Of a stretch of 64,000 bases of DNA, positions 14,463 through 22,674 are shown in pieces. The stretch covers positions 3,410,001 to 3,474,000 of the forward strand of contig CP066225.1 of NCBI GenBank assembly GCA_016350165.1, written 5' to 3'. The notes beneath the pieces were generated by a model, which searched no databases, was not told where the DNA came from, and saw nothing but the letters and a program-made list of their open reading frames with translations. The stretch's first letter is position 1. Each line of letters begins with the position of its first letter. A program made the translations under genes and the position numbers. Origin of the DNA: Planctomycetota bacterium (GTDB taxonomy: Bacteria > Planctomycetota > Phycisphaerae > Phycisphaerales > Phycisphaeraceae).

Positions 14463-15065
14463 ATGGTACAAAAAAAAGTCGGCAGACCCCGCAATTTTGA
14501 TATGGATAAAGCCCTCGAAGCCGCAGTAAATGTCTTTTGGGCCAAAGGTTACGATGGAACGTCCATGCGTGATCTCACCGATGCGATGGGTATCAACAGC
14601 CCCAGCCTCTATGCTGTCTTTGGCGACAAGCACAGCCTCTATCTCAAAGCCATTGAACGCTACACCACCAACGACGCATGCGAACCTCTCGTCGCGTTCG
14701 AATCAGAGCCCGACATCCGCAAAGCCGTCATTGCCTTCATGAACGCTGCCCTCGACTATGCCACCAAGCAAGGCGACGACCGTCTCGGTTGCTTCCTCGG
14801 TTCATGTGTCGCTACCACAGCGGGCTCCGTCGAAGGTGTTCAGGATCTCCTTCAGCAAGCTATTCTTGCAACCGACCTCCGCATCGCAGGTCGTTTCGAT
14901 CAGGAAAAAACGAAAGGCAACTTACCCAACGATTTTCCATCACTTCAGCGTGCCCGTCTTATGCTCGACTTGCGGCAAGGCCACGTCCTGCGTGCACGTG
15001 CAGGCCTCGATCGCAAATCCATGGCTGAGGATCTCGACCACCGCGCCCACATCATTCTTGATTAA
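14463..15065 (+). CDS. TetR/AcrR family transcriptional regulator
   Basis: 200 residues. The N-terminal HTH spans about residues 14-58, with the family pattern AVNVFWAKGYDGTSMRDL and GINSPSLYAVFGDKHSLY. The C-terminal ligand/dimer domain is helical and unassigned; it resembles the group that regulates adjacent reductases (YezE/AcrR-type). It is probably a repressor of itself and of the divergent SDR gene. The ATG start sits within a candidate operator. Confidence 0.88.
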   Translation: MVQKKVGRPRNFDMDKALEAAVNVFWAKGYDGTSMRDLTDAMGINSPSLYAVFGDKHSLYLKAIERYTTNDACEPLVAFESEPDIRKAVIAFMNAALDYATKQGDDRLGCFLGSCVATTAGSVEGVQDLLQQAILATDLRIAGRFDQEKTKGNLPNDFPSLQRARLMLDLRQGHVLRARAGLDRKSMAEDLDHRAHIILD

Positions 15066-15721
15066 AGAACTCCACAACCAAAACCCAAAACCTAAAATCC
15101 AATTTTTAGACAAAACCAAAATTCAAACGCTAGCAAGATCGTCAACACGAATTCCAATCACCACCTCACCTCAAAGCTAAACCTCAACATCAACGCGAGG
15201 CCAAATCAAAACCTCAGATTCCAACCAATCTCCCATCCAAAATCATTTCACACAAAACCGTCTCGACCTACGGTGCGAACAGTAGAGCGAATCTCATATT
15301 CAGCATGAAAATGAGATTTACGCGCACAAATACGCATGCGCTTTTATTCTCACGTGCGCTTTTTGGCCGATTTTTTGCCCGTTTTGCATCATTTCTCACA
15401 ATTCTTGAGCTGTTTTGATTCATTTCAGTCCATTTTTAAACCGTAAAAACAGCTCAAATTACATTTCGTGCGCGCAAAACCATCGCGACCAACGATTTTG
15501 TGCGCGTGTTTTAATGCAACCATCAACCCATTTGCGCGCACGATAAAACAATTTTCCAGACATGCAAAAATCCATACTTTAAAACCCAATTTTGCACTAT
15601 CTGAACAGATAACACTTTTTTATCGTAAATAATGAAATCTTAAGCCCTGTGTTCTGTCTTATTTAATGAGGACCGATTCATCCTTCATGTAATCTAAGTA
15701 GTTCAATATTGGGGCTTTAAC
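15066..15721 (+). other. Gene-free region with phased T-tract element A
   Basis: No credible ORF in 656 bases. The first 240 bases are A/C-rich without structure that I can interpret. 15319-15546 holds element A (separate entry). The last 170 bases contain the promoter and leader of the S41/Ig-like gene. Confidence 0.6.
15319..15546 (+). repeat. Phased T-tract / CGCGCACAAA element A
   Basis: Starts with CGCGCACAAA at 15321-15330 and has a related box CGCGCAAAAC at 15471-15480, 150 bases later; further CG-rich boxes lie at 15500 and 15533. Between the boxes (15361-15450), T-runs recur every 10 bases for about nine periods in degenerate form (pattern roughly xTTTTxxxCC). Homologous architecture is seen at 42600-42910 (opposite strand) and 62430-62750. 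The function is unknown; phased T-tracts predict intrinsically curved DNA. Confidence 0.6.
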
Positions 15722-17842
15722 ATGCATAACAAAATCATCTCTTCACTAAGCTTTTTTCTCATGCTGTGCATCATCACCACGGCCAGCGCAGCACCACCCA
15801 ATGTTCTGAAAATAACCCCAGAAAACGGCAAACAGGACGTCGATCCAAAAACAAATAAGATCATTATCGTCTTCGATCAAAACATGAATCGTCGCAGTTG
15901 GTCCGTCACCGGCGGCGGTGATCACTACCCCGAACTCAACGGAAAAATGCGCTGGACAAGCGCTCGCACATTTATGATTCCAGTGAAGCTAAAGCCTGAT
16001 CACGACTATGTTTTCGGGATTAACAGCAAATCATATAAGAACTTTAAATCACACAAAGACGAAGCAGTTGAGCCAGTTGTTGTGCGTTTTCGTACAGCAA
16101 AAGCAGGGGGAAATACATCGCAAGCAAAGCAGGTGCAAGAGGACGTTGTGAGTGCGGGGGTGACTTCGCAGGGTGTTGCGGGGAATGCGAGCAATGTGAA
16201 TGCGCCGAAGATTGTGACGATTACACCTGCGATTGGGGATGAAGATGTTGATCCGAATTTGAAAGAAATTATCGTGACGTTTGATAAGCCGATGACTGGT
16301 GGGCGATCTATGACGGGCGGCGGCGTTACTTTTCCAGAGATTAAGAAGATTTATTGGCGGGATGCGAAAACGTTCGTCGCGGAAGTTGAACTGTTTGAAG
16401 ATCATGAATATCGGTTTGGTGTGAACAGCAAATCGCATCGTAATTTTCGTGGCAAGAATGGTGTGTCAGTTGAGCCGACGTTAGTGACGTTTAAAACGCG
16501 AAAAGGCAGGGCTGGTGAAGTTGTTCGTAAGATGCCGACGGAGCCGCCGAAGGTCGTGTCGATTACGCCAGAAGATGGATCGCAGGGTGTTGATCCGAAT
16601 ACGAAAGAGATTGTGATTACGTTTGATCAGCCGATGTCGGGCGGCCGATCTGTGACGGGTGGTGGCGATGCGTTTCCTGAGATTAATGGTCAGTTGCAAT
16701 GGCGGGATGAGAAAACGTTTGTAATGCCGGTGAAATTGAAGGCGAATCATACGTATCAATTCGGTGTGAATAGTCCGTCGCATCAGAATTTCAAAAGTCG
16801 ATATGGGAAGCCGGTACAGTGGCGACGCGTGTCGTTTAAAACACGCGGGTTTAATCAGGCTGAGATTGATGAGCATGAGATTGCGATTGGTTCGCTGAAG
16901 ATTCTTTCGGCTGTGGAGCAAAAAGAGGCGTGGCGGAAGTTGGGTGAATTGATGGAAACGCAGTATTCGTATCGTGATCGCATGGGGATTAAGTGGGCGG
17001 AGATGTGCGAATCAATGGCTGGTGAAGTGACGGCTGCTCGGCCTGCGGAGTTGTTGGTTGAGAAGATGCGATGGCTACTGAGTCATGCACGTGATATGCA
17101 CTTGGGTATTGCTTACGAAGGTAAGCGATCGGGAACATCGATCAGTTATCCGAAGCATAATTCGAATGTGAACTGGGTATTGAGCCAGTTGAGTGAGCAA
17201 GAGAATCATGCACGTAAGGTAATTTCTGCGAAGACGCCCGACGGGTTTGGTTATATCTGGGTCGGTTCTTTGTCAGGTAATTTGAGTGCGACGGAGAACG
17301 GATTCTATGAGGCGCTTAGACGATTCAAAGATGCGCCGGGTGTGATTCTTGATTTGCGTAGTAATGGTGGTGGTGATGAGATTTTGGGTCGTAAGATTGC
17401 AGGCTGCTTTATTAAAGGGCAGTTGGCGTATGCGAAGAATATTTCTGTGAATCCTGAGTCTGAGACTGGTTTTAGTGATGTGCATACAAGGTACTTAAAT
17501 CAGAATGATTCGGGACCAGCGTTTGATGGGAAAGTGGCTGTGCTTATTGGTGGTCGATGTGTGAGTTCGTGTGAGGCGCTTGTGCTGATGATGAAAGCTG
17601 CTCCGAACGCGACCTTGATTGGTGATCGTACACGTGGTTCATCGGGGAACCCTCAACGTCATGATGTGATTGATGGGATTCAAGTGAGTTTGCCGAGCTG
17701 GCAGGCGATGACGATGGATGAGGTTTGTTTTGAAGGTGAGGGGATTGAGCCAGATGTTTGGGTGAGAGCTGAGGCTGATGAATTTGAGGATGGCGATCCG
17801 GTGTTTGAAGCTGGCGTGAAGTTTCTTGAGAGTAATAAGTAA
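15722..17842 (+). CDS. Secreted protein: three Ig-like (Big_5-type) domains plus S41 peptidase
   Basis: 706 residues with a signal peptide (cleavage probably after TASA, residue 23). There are three Ig-like repeats at about residues 24-135, 158-265 and 277-380, each with the P-x-NG-DVDP and I-x-FDQPM pattern of the Big_5 family. A C-terminal peptidase S41 (tail-specific protease) domain covers about 390-706: DLRSNGGGDE strand-turn, then VSSCEAL with the presumed nucleophile Ser615. The Lys of the classical CtpA Ser-Lys dyad is missing (GDRTRGSSGN at the expected place), so it may use another triad or be a binding domain. Neighbouring genes carry the same Ig-like domains. Base composition changes sharply near 16.08 kb within the first linker. 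Confidence 0.8.
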   Translation: MHNKIISSLSFFLMLCIITTASAAPPNVLKITPENGKQDVDPKTNKIIIVFDQNMNRRSWSVTGGGDHYPELNGKMRWTSARTFMIPVKLKPDHDYVFGINSKSYKNFKSHKDEAVEPVVVRFRTAKAGGNTSQAKQVQEDVVSAGVTSQGVAGNASNVNAPKIVTITPAIGDEDVDPNLKEIIVTFDKPMTGGRSMTGGGVTFPEIKKIYWRDAKTFVAEVELFEDHEYRFGVNSKSHRNFRGKNGVSVEPTLVTFKTRKGRAGEVVRKMPTEPPKVVSITPEDGSQGVDPNTKEIVITFDQPMSGGRSVTGGGDAFPEINGQLQWRDEKTFVMPVKLKANHTYQFGVNSPSHQNFKSRYGKPVQWRRVSFKTRGFNQAEIDEHEIAIGSLKILSAVEQKEAWRKLGELMETQYSYRDRMGIKWAEMCESMAGEVTAARPAELLVEKMRWLLSHARDMHLGIAYEGKRSGTSISYPKHNSNVNWVLSQLSEQENHARKVISAKTPDGFGYIWVGSLSGNLSATENGFYEALRRFKDAPGVILDLRSNGGGDEILGRKIAGCFIKGQLAYAKNISVNPESETGFSDVHTRYLNQNDSGPAFDGKVAVLIGGRCVSSCEALVLMMKAAPNATLIGDRTRGSSGNPQRHDVIDGIQVSLPSWQAMTMDEVCFEGEGIEPDVWVRAEADEFEDGDPVFEAGVKFLESNK

Positions 17843-17854
17843 GTGAAAAAATTG

Positions 17855-17887
17855 CAGATGCTACGAGAAATTGTGGCATCTGTTTTT
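17855..17887 (+). terminator. Terminator after the S41/Ig-like gene
   Basis: 10-bp stem (17855-17864 with 17873-17882, one G-T pair), an eight-base loop, then a T-run, starting 12 bases after the stop. Confidence 0.8.
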
Positions 17888-17981
17888 GAACTTATCGTTT
17901 TGTTGAACGTTTAAGAGGTTGATATTTTGGGACAGTGGGGTTGGAGGTGTGTTCATAGGGCACAATTTTCGAGGGTATGTT

Positions 17982-18326
17982 TTGAAGGCAAAAATAAGTA
18001 TAAGTGTACGAATGGTGATGTGCCTGATGCTGATGATGTTGGTTGTCAGTGCGTATGCTGTTGAGCCTTCACCTCGAGATGTGAAGACGACGCCTAAGGA
18101 TAGTACGGAGGAAGTTGATCCTGAGACGAATGAGATTGTTGTGAAGTTTGATCAGCCTATGAATAAAGGGTTTTCGTTTCCGAGGTTTGGTGATGATGCG
18201 GTGAGGAGTTACCGGTTTGGTGTGAACTGGGGTCGGTTTGATATGTTCAGGAATGAGGATGGTTTGCCTGTGGAAGATACGATGGTGAGCTTTACGACAA
18301 GTGGTGAAGCAACAGAAAAAGAGTGA
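17982..18326 (+). CDS. Short exported protein with one shortened Ig-like domain
   Basis: About 114 residues from a TTG at 17982 that has a GAGGG SD six bases upstream. The frame stays open back to 17919, but the extra residues do not look coded. A signal peptide (VMCLMLMMLVVSAYA) is followed by one Ig-like repeat of the GKGYSFPRFGDDA type. Compared with the fourth repeat of the next gene, about 25 residues are missing between FGDD and YRFGVNWGR, i.e. two central strands, without breaking the frame. The domain may not fold normally. This is either a decaying duplicate or a real minimal variant. The next gene follows after 28 bases. Confidence 0.55.
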   Translation: MKAKISISVRMVMCLMLMMLVVSAYAVEPSPRDVKTTPKDSTEEVDPETNEIVVKFDQPMNKGFSFPRFGDDAVRSYRFGVNWGRFDMFRNEDGLPVEDTMVSFTTSGEATEKE

Positions 18327-18354
18327 ATGAAACGAGGGGCGGCGTTGAAAGGAA

Positions 18355-20148
18355 ATGATGATGCGAATGTGTAGCAGAGTTTTGGGTGTTGCGTTAGCGA
18401 TGCTGTTAGTCGTGAGTGCGCATGCTGTGGCGCCGAAGGTTGTGAGTATGACGCCTCGGAATGGTGATAAGAATGTTGATCCGAATTTGAAAGAGATTGT
18501 GATCAAGTTTAATGTGCCGATGAGTGGCGGGCGGTCAATGACGGGGGGCGGTGATACGTTTCCTGAATTAACGGGGAAGGTGTATTGGCGAGATGAGAAG
18601 ACGTTTGTGGCGCCGGTGAGTTTGAAGCCTGATAAGAAGTATTATTTTGGCGTGAACAGTCCGTCGCATCGTAATTTTAAGAGTAAAGATGGGATTAGTG
18701 TTCATTGGGTGAAGGTGAATTTCAAGACGCGGAAGTTGAAGCCGGGTGAGACGTTGGATGAGTCGAAGGCGAGTGAAGATAAGCCGACGAATGGGCAGTC
18801 GGTGGTGCCTCGCGTTGTGAAGACGATCCCGCGTAATGGTGATATGAATGTTGATCCGAATCTTAAAGAGATGGTGATTGAGTTTAACGTGCCGATGAAT
18901 GGGGGGCGTTCGATTACAGGGGGTGGTGATTCATATCCTCCGGGGAATGGGAAGATTTATTGGCGTGATGAGAAGACGCTCGTTAGGCCTGTGAAGTTGG
19001 AAGAGAATAAGAAGTATTACTTTGGTGTGAACAGTCCGTCGCATCGCAATTTTAAGAGTAAAGGTGGTGTGAGTGTTAAGTGGACGAAGGTGAACTTTAA
19101 GACGAGGAAGTTGAAGCCTGGTGAAGAGTTTGTTGATTTGGAGGCGAATGATGGTGCGCCGAAGATTGTGAGTATTTTTCCGGTGAATGGATCGAAGAAG
19201 GTTAATCCGACGATCAATGAGATTGTTGTGAAGTTTGATCAGCCGATGAGTCAGGGGTATGCGTTTCCGAGCTTTGGTAATGATTCGCCTGCGGGGACGG
19301 GGAAGCCTAAGTGGAGAGATGAGAAGACGATTGTTTGGCCGGTGAAGTTGGAGAAGAATAAGGCGTATCGTTTTGCAGTGAACTGGAAGCAGTTTAATTC
19401 GTTCAGGAATGTGGATGGTGTTCCGGTGCAAGATACGATGGTGCGTTTTTGGACGGGTACTGGTGCACCGGGTGAGCATACTTTGGTGCCTATTCCGCCG
19501 AAAATTGTGAGTATTAGTCCGGCGAATGGTGCGAAGGATGTTGATCCTAAGACGAAGCAGATTGTTGTGAAGTTTGATCAGCCGATGGGTAAGGGTTATT
19601 CGTTCCCGAGGTTTGGAGATGATGCACCGAAGGGCTTGGGGACGCCGAAGTGGAAGGATGATAAGACGATTGTTTGGAGGGTGAAGTTGGAGCCGGGTAA
19701 GACGTATCGGTTTGGTGTGAACTGGGGCAGATACAACGCGTTCAGGAATAAGTCGGGTTTGCCTGTTGAAGATACGATGGTGAGCTTTACGACAAGTGGT
19801 GAGGGAAAAGTGAGTGAAGGTGAAGCGGGGGTAGCGCCGAAGATTGTGAGCATTACGCCGAGTAATGGGTCGATGGATGTTGATCCTGCGACGAATGAGA
19901 TTGTTGTGAAGTTTGATCAGCCGATGGGTAAGGGGTATGCGTTCCCACAGTTTGGTAATGATGCACCGAAGGGAGTTGGGAAGCCTGTATGGAAGGATGA
20001 TAAGACGATTGTTTGGCAGGTGCAGTTGGAGCCGAATAAGGCGTATCGGTTTGGCGTGAACTGGGGTAGGTTCAATGCGTTCAAGAATAAAGCAGGCGTG
20101 CCTGTGAAGGATACGAAGGTGCAATTCTGGACGGGCGAAAAGAATTAA
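18355..20148 (+). CDS. Secreted protein of five tandem Ig-like (Big_5-type) domains
   Basis: 597 residues: a signal peptide (to about residue 23, SAHA) followed by five Ig-like repeats at about 24-130, 143-250, 258-362, 372-478 and 490-597, and nothing else. Repeats 1-2 are of the GGRSMTGGGDTFP subtype (as in the S41 protein). Repeats 3-5 are of the GKGYSFPRFGDDAP subtype ending in NWGRFNAF. The repeats are very similar at DNA level, so the array grew by recent unequal exchange. Probably a surface or periplasmic binding/adhesive protein; no anchor or sorting signal is seen at the C-terminus. The start is one of three consecutive ATG codons at 18355. Confidence 0.8.
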   Translation: MMMRMCSRVLGVALAMLLVVSAHAVAPKVVSMTPRNGDKNVDPNLKEIVIKFNVPMSGGRSMTGGGDTFPELTGKVYWRDEKTFVAPVSLKPDKKYYFGVNSPSHRNFKSKDGISVHWVKVNFKTRKLKPGETLDESKASEDKPTNGQSVVPRVVKTIPRNGDMNVDPNLKEMVIEFNVPMNGGRSITGGGDSYPPGNGKIYWRDEKTLVRPVKLEENKKYYFGVNSPSHRNFKSKGGVSVKWTKVNFKTRKLKPGEEFVDLEANDGAPKIVSIFPVNGSKKVNPTINEIVVKFDQPMSQGYAFPSFGNDSPAGTGKPKWRDEKTIVWPVKLEKNKAYRFAVNWKQFNSFRNVDGVPVQDTMVRFWTGTGAPGEHTLVPIPPKIVSISPANGAKDVDPKTKQIVVKFDQPMGKGYSFPRFGDDAPKGLGTPKWKDDKTIVWRVKLEPGKTYRFGVNWGRYNAFRNKSGLPVEDTMVSFTTSGEGKVSEGEAGVAPKIVSITPSNGSMDVDPATNEIVVKFDQPMGKGYAFPQFGNDAPKGVGKPVWKDDKTIVWQVQLEPNKAYRFGVNWGRFNAFKNKAGVPVKDTKVQFWTGEKN

Positions 20149-20176
20149 TGCGTGGTTGGCAAATTAATGAAGAAGA

Positions 20177-20205
20177 AAACCCCTTGGAAACAAGGGGTTT
20201 TTTGA
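20177..20205 (+). terminator. Terminator after the five-domain Ig-like gene
   Basis: Perfect 10-bp stem (20177-20186 with 20191-20200), GAAA tetraloop, then a T-run. Confidence 0.9.
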
Positions 20206-20240
20206 TGTTTATCTTTAGGTTTGCTTTGTCTAACTATTGA

Positions 20241-20795
20241 TTAGTTGAGGTTTGGATCGTTGTTGAGCAGGTCAGGGTTTTGGTAGATTGTGGCTTGGCC
20301 GGGGTTGATTTTTTTGAGGATCTCCATCCATTGATTAGATGGGTTGTCATTGAAGATGAGGTTGGGTGTTGCGTCGATGGTGACCCATGAACCGATTTCA
20401 AGTTCGCCCTCGAGTTGGAGTGGGCCCCAGCCTGAGTAGCTGGTGAAGCATTTGATTTGGCCTGTGTGGTGTTCGAGGAGATATGCAATGTCTTCGGGTT
20501 CGGTGGTGAAGTAGACGCCTTCCATGACGGTTTCCTCAGCGTATTGGATGTTGTCGTGAAGGACCATGAGCGGGCCTTCGCAGGGGCCGCCGAGCATGAG
20601 GGGGCCGGTGTAGTTGCAAGGTGAATCAGCGACTTGTGCCCATGCGTCTTTGAAGTCGATTTCGAGAGGGCGGTTGAGGGTGAGGCCGAGGGCTCCCTGT
20701 TCGTCGTGCTTGACGAGTAAAGTGAGGGTCTGGTGAAAATTGGGGTCGAGCATGTCGGTTGAAGAGATAAGGATCTGCCCCTGCCGCTGTTGCAT
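20241..20795 (-). CDS. YqgE/AlgH family protein
   Basis: 184 residues from the ATG at 20795, which gives the usual family length and N-terminus (GQILISSTDMLDPNFHQTL). The longer open frame to 20933 adds 46 unlikely residues. Conserved features include LLVKHDEQGALGLTLNRP at about 26-43, GGPC, and the Trp-Gly-Pro-Leu-Gln-Leu-Glu-Gly-Glu stretch near residue 120. The molecular function of the family is unsettled (AlgH was named from alginate regulation in Pseudomonas). It is convergent with the Ig-like gene and divergent from the porin. Confidence 0.87.
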   Translation of the reverse strand: MQQRQGQILISSTDMLDPNFHQTLTLLVKHDEQGALGLTLNRPLEIDFKDAWAQVADSPCNYTGPLMLGGPCEGPLMVLHDNIQYAEETVMEGVYFTTEPEDIAYLLEHHTGQIKCFTSYSGWGPLQLEGELEIGSWVTIDATPNLIFNDNPSNQWMEILKKINPGQATIYQNPDLLNNDPNLN

Positions 20796-20912
20796 TTCTG
20801 TCTCGCTTTCGGATGTGTGTGTGTGGTTAATTATAGATTGCGAGGAACATGATACTGGAAATATTTTGATGGTCGTTTTAGGGGCGAAATTACGTTGTGG
20901 AGAGAAAGAAAA

Positions 20913-20990
20913 TTTTACGTAAAAACATGTCAACAGTGTTGTCAGATGTGAGTGGATATTAAGGCAAAATAGTCATTTTTACGCGTAAAA
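20913..20990. promoter_or_regulatory. Two perfect TTTTACG-type palindromes
   Basis: A 12-bp palindrome at 20913-20924 (TTTTACGTAAAA) and a 14-bp palindrome at 20977-20990 (TTTTACGCGTAAAA) lie 64 bases apart, just upstream of yqgE and about 210 bases upstream of the porin gene. The shared half-site TTTTACG suggests two operators for one regulator. The regulator is unknown. Confidence 0.4.
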
Positions 20991-21102
20991 GCAGGGTTAG
21001 GTTGAGAAAACTTGCGGGGTGGTCGGAAAACACTGAATTGCTTTAAGCGTAATATTTGCAGGGGGTTGCATAAGTCTTAGGAATAGGCAAAATATCTCGC
21101 CA

Positions 21103-21128
21103 AGGGATATTATCTAGATGATATCCCT
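21103..21128 (+). promoter_or_regulatory. 8-10-8 inverted repeat upstream of the porin gene
   Basis: AGGGATAT and ATATCCCT are separated by ten bases, 70 bases before the porin start. It could form a leader hairpin or bind a dimeric regulator. No T-run follows, so it is not a terminator. Confidence 0.4.
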
Positions 21129-21197
21129 GAGTGTGATCATTGAATAAATGGATTGTGTTTCAACGAGGGGTGGGGGTGAAGGAGTTGTGTTTACATC

Positions 21198-22589
21198 ATG
21201 TTAAAGAGAGTGTTTAGCTTTGCGGCTGCAGCTGCCGTTGCGCTGTTGTTCAGCCCGAATCATGTCGTCGCATCCGATTCTAGTGATGCGTTAGCAGCCC
21301 AGATTAAGGTTATGGAGCGTCGTGTTGCTGAGCTTGAACGTCAGCAGCTTGATGATGCTTTGACGAGTGCACAGACTCAGCAGGTGAAGGATTTGATTGC
21401 TGAGGTACTGGAGGATGCAGAGACACGTAGCAGCCTGCTTCAGGATGGCGTGTTGGCTGGTAATGAGAACGGTAAGTTTTTCCTTCGTTCAGCTGATGGG
21501 AAGTTTTATCTGAACATCGGTGCTCACTTACAGATTCGTTATTACTACAACGTGATGAACAATCGACCTGAGAGTGAGGGTGGTGACACGATCAGTGAGT
21601 TTCAGGTTCGTCGTGCACGTTTGATTTTTCAGGGTTATGCGGGTGATCCGAGATTGAAGTTCCGTTTTGATATTGGCACGAATCCGTATAACGGTTCGAA
21701 CATTATGGAGCTTGCGTTTTTCAAAGCGCAGTTGACAGAAGATTTTGCAGTGTTGGGTGGGCAATGGCAGTTGCCATTTTTGCGTGAAGAGTTGACCAGC
21801 CTCGCCCGTCAGTTGACTGTAGCACGTGCATCAGCGGCAGAATATTTCACGCTTGATGCTGCAACAGGTTTACAGTTCTACTACAACATCAGTGACGATC
21901 TGAAGTTTACTGGTGCGATCAGTAACGGTGAGTATGCAGCTTACACGAACGACTATAACGGCTTTGGTTCGAATGTATTTGATTATGCATTGACTGGTCG
22001 TTTTGATTGGAAGCTTGCAGGCGATTGGAAACAGATTTATGACTATGTTTCTTGGCCTGGCAGTGATACGGCGCTGTTCCTTGGTGGTGCGTTCCACTAT
22101 GAGAAGGGATTTGAGCCTGATGCATACACGACTGAGAAGCTGGACTATCTGGCTTGGTCGGCTGACATGATTTATAAGAACAAGGGTTTATCATTGATGG
22201 CGGCGGTGAATGGATCGCACATTATTGGTGCGGACGATCCGAAGTTTCTGGGCGGCGAGTTGGATGACGCCATTGGTGTTGTACTGCAGAGCGGTTACAT
22301 GATGACTGAAAAGATTCAGCCGTTTGTCCGCTATGAGTATTTTGATAAAGAAACAACAGGTTTTGAAGCGAATCAAGGTGTGACCGTTGGTGCAAATTAC
22401 TTCATCAACGGACATAACCTGAAGCTGTCGAGCGATGTTGTGTACTTCTTTGATGGTACAGCTCCGGGGTTGAATCCGTTTGGTAATGATCCGATGAGTG
22501 GCGCACTTGGTTTCAGTGCTGCAGAAGGTCAAGATTTTAGCCAAGACCCAATGATTGCTTGGCGAACGGAATTGCAGATCGCGTTCTAA
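21198..22589 (+). CDS. Phosphate-selective (OprP/OprO-type) porin
   Basis: 463 residues of outer-membrane beta-barrel type. The signal peptide ends near residue 26 (VVAS). A short coiled-coil stretch follows (AAQIKVMERRVAELERQQ, residues about 34-51), as in many OprP-like porins, and could trimerise or contact the wall. The barrel runs from about residue 95 with alternating strands such as LNIGAHLQIRYYYN and VRRARLIFQGY, ending in the C-terminal aromatic strand WRTELQIAF, whose final Phe is typical of BAM substrates. Substrate specificity cannot be read. It is transcribed alone, with a terminator behind and palindromes ahead. Confidence 0.85.
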   Translation: MLKRVFSFAAAAAVALLFSPNHVVASDSSDALAAQIKVMERRVAELERQQLDDALTSAQTQQVKDLIAEVLEDAETRSSLLQDGVLAGNENGKFFLRSADGKFYLNIGAHLQIRYYYNVMNNRPESEGGDTISEFQVRRARLIFQGYAGDPRLKFRFDIGTNPYNGSNIMELAFFKAQLTEDFAVLGGQWQLPFLREELTSLARQLTVARASAAEYFTLDAATGLQFYYNISDDLKFTGAISNGEYAAYTNDYNGFGSNVFDYALTGRFDWKLAGDWKQIYDYVSWPGSDTALFLGGAFHYEKGFEPDAYTTEKLDYLAWSADMIYKNKGLSLMAAVNGSHIIGADDPKFLGGELDDAIGVVLQSGYMMTEKIQPFVRYEYFDKETTGFEANQGVTVGANYFINGHNLKLSSDVVYFFDGTAPGLNPFGNDPMSGALGFSAAEGQDFSQDPMIAWRTELQIAF

Positions 22590-22616
22590 TTAACGGATAG
22601 ACGTGAAAATATGATC

Positions 22617-22652
22617 ACAAAAAAACCACGGCTGAGAAGTCGTGGTTTTTAT
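22617..22652. terminator. Bidirectional terminator between porin and acyltransferase genes
   Basis: 10-bp stem (22621-22630 with 22641-22650) with A-runs to the left and T-runs to the right, placed between two convergent genes. Confidence 0.85.
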
Positions 22653-22674
22653 ATGTATGAATTTTAGGGTGAGG

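Noticed and set aside
16481-20124. Long minus-strand ORFs (up to 397 residues) opposite the Ig-like genes
   Set aside because: They mirror the repeated domains on the opposite strand, are rich in Arg, His, Ile and Leu, have no SD, and would overlap well-supported genes.
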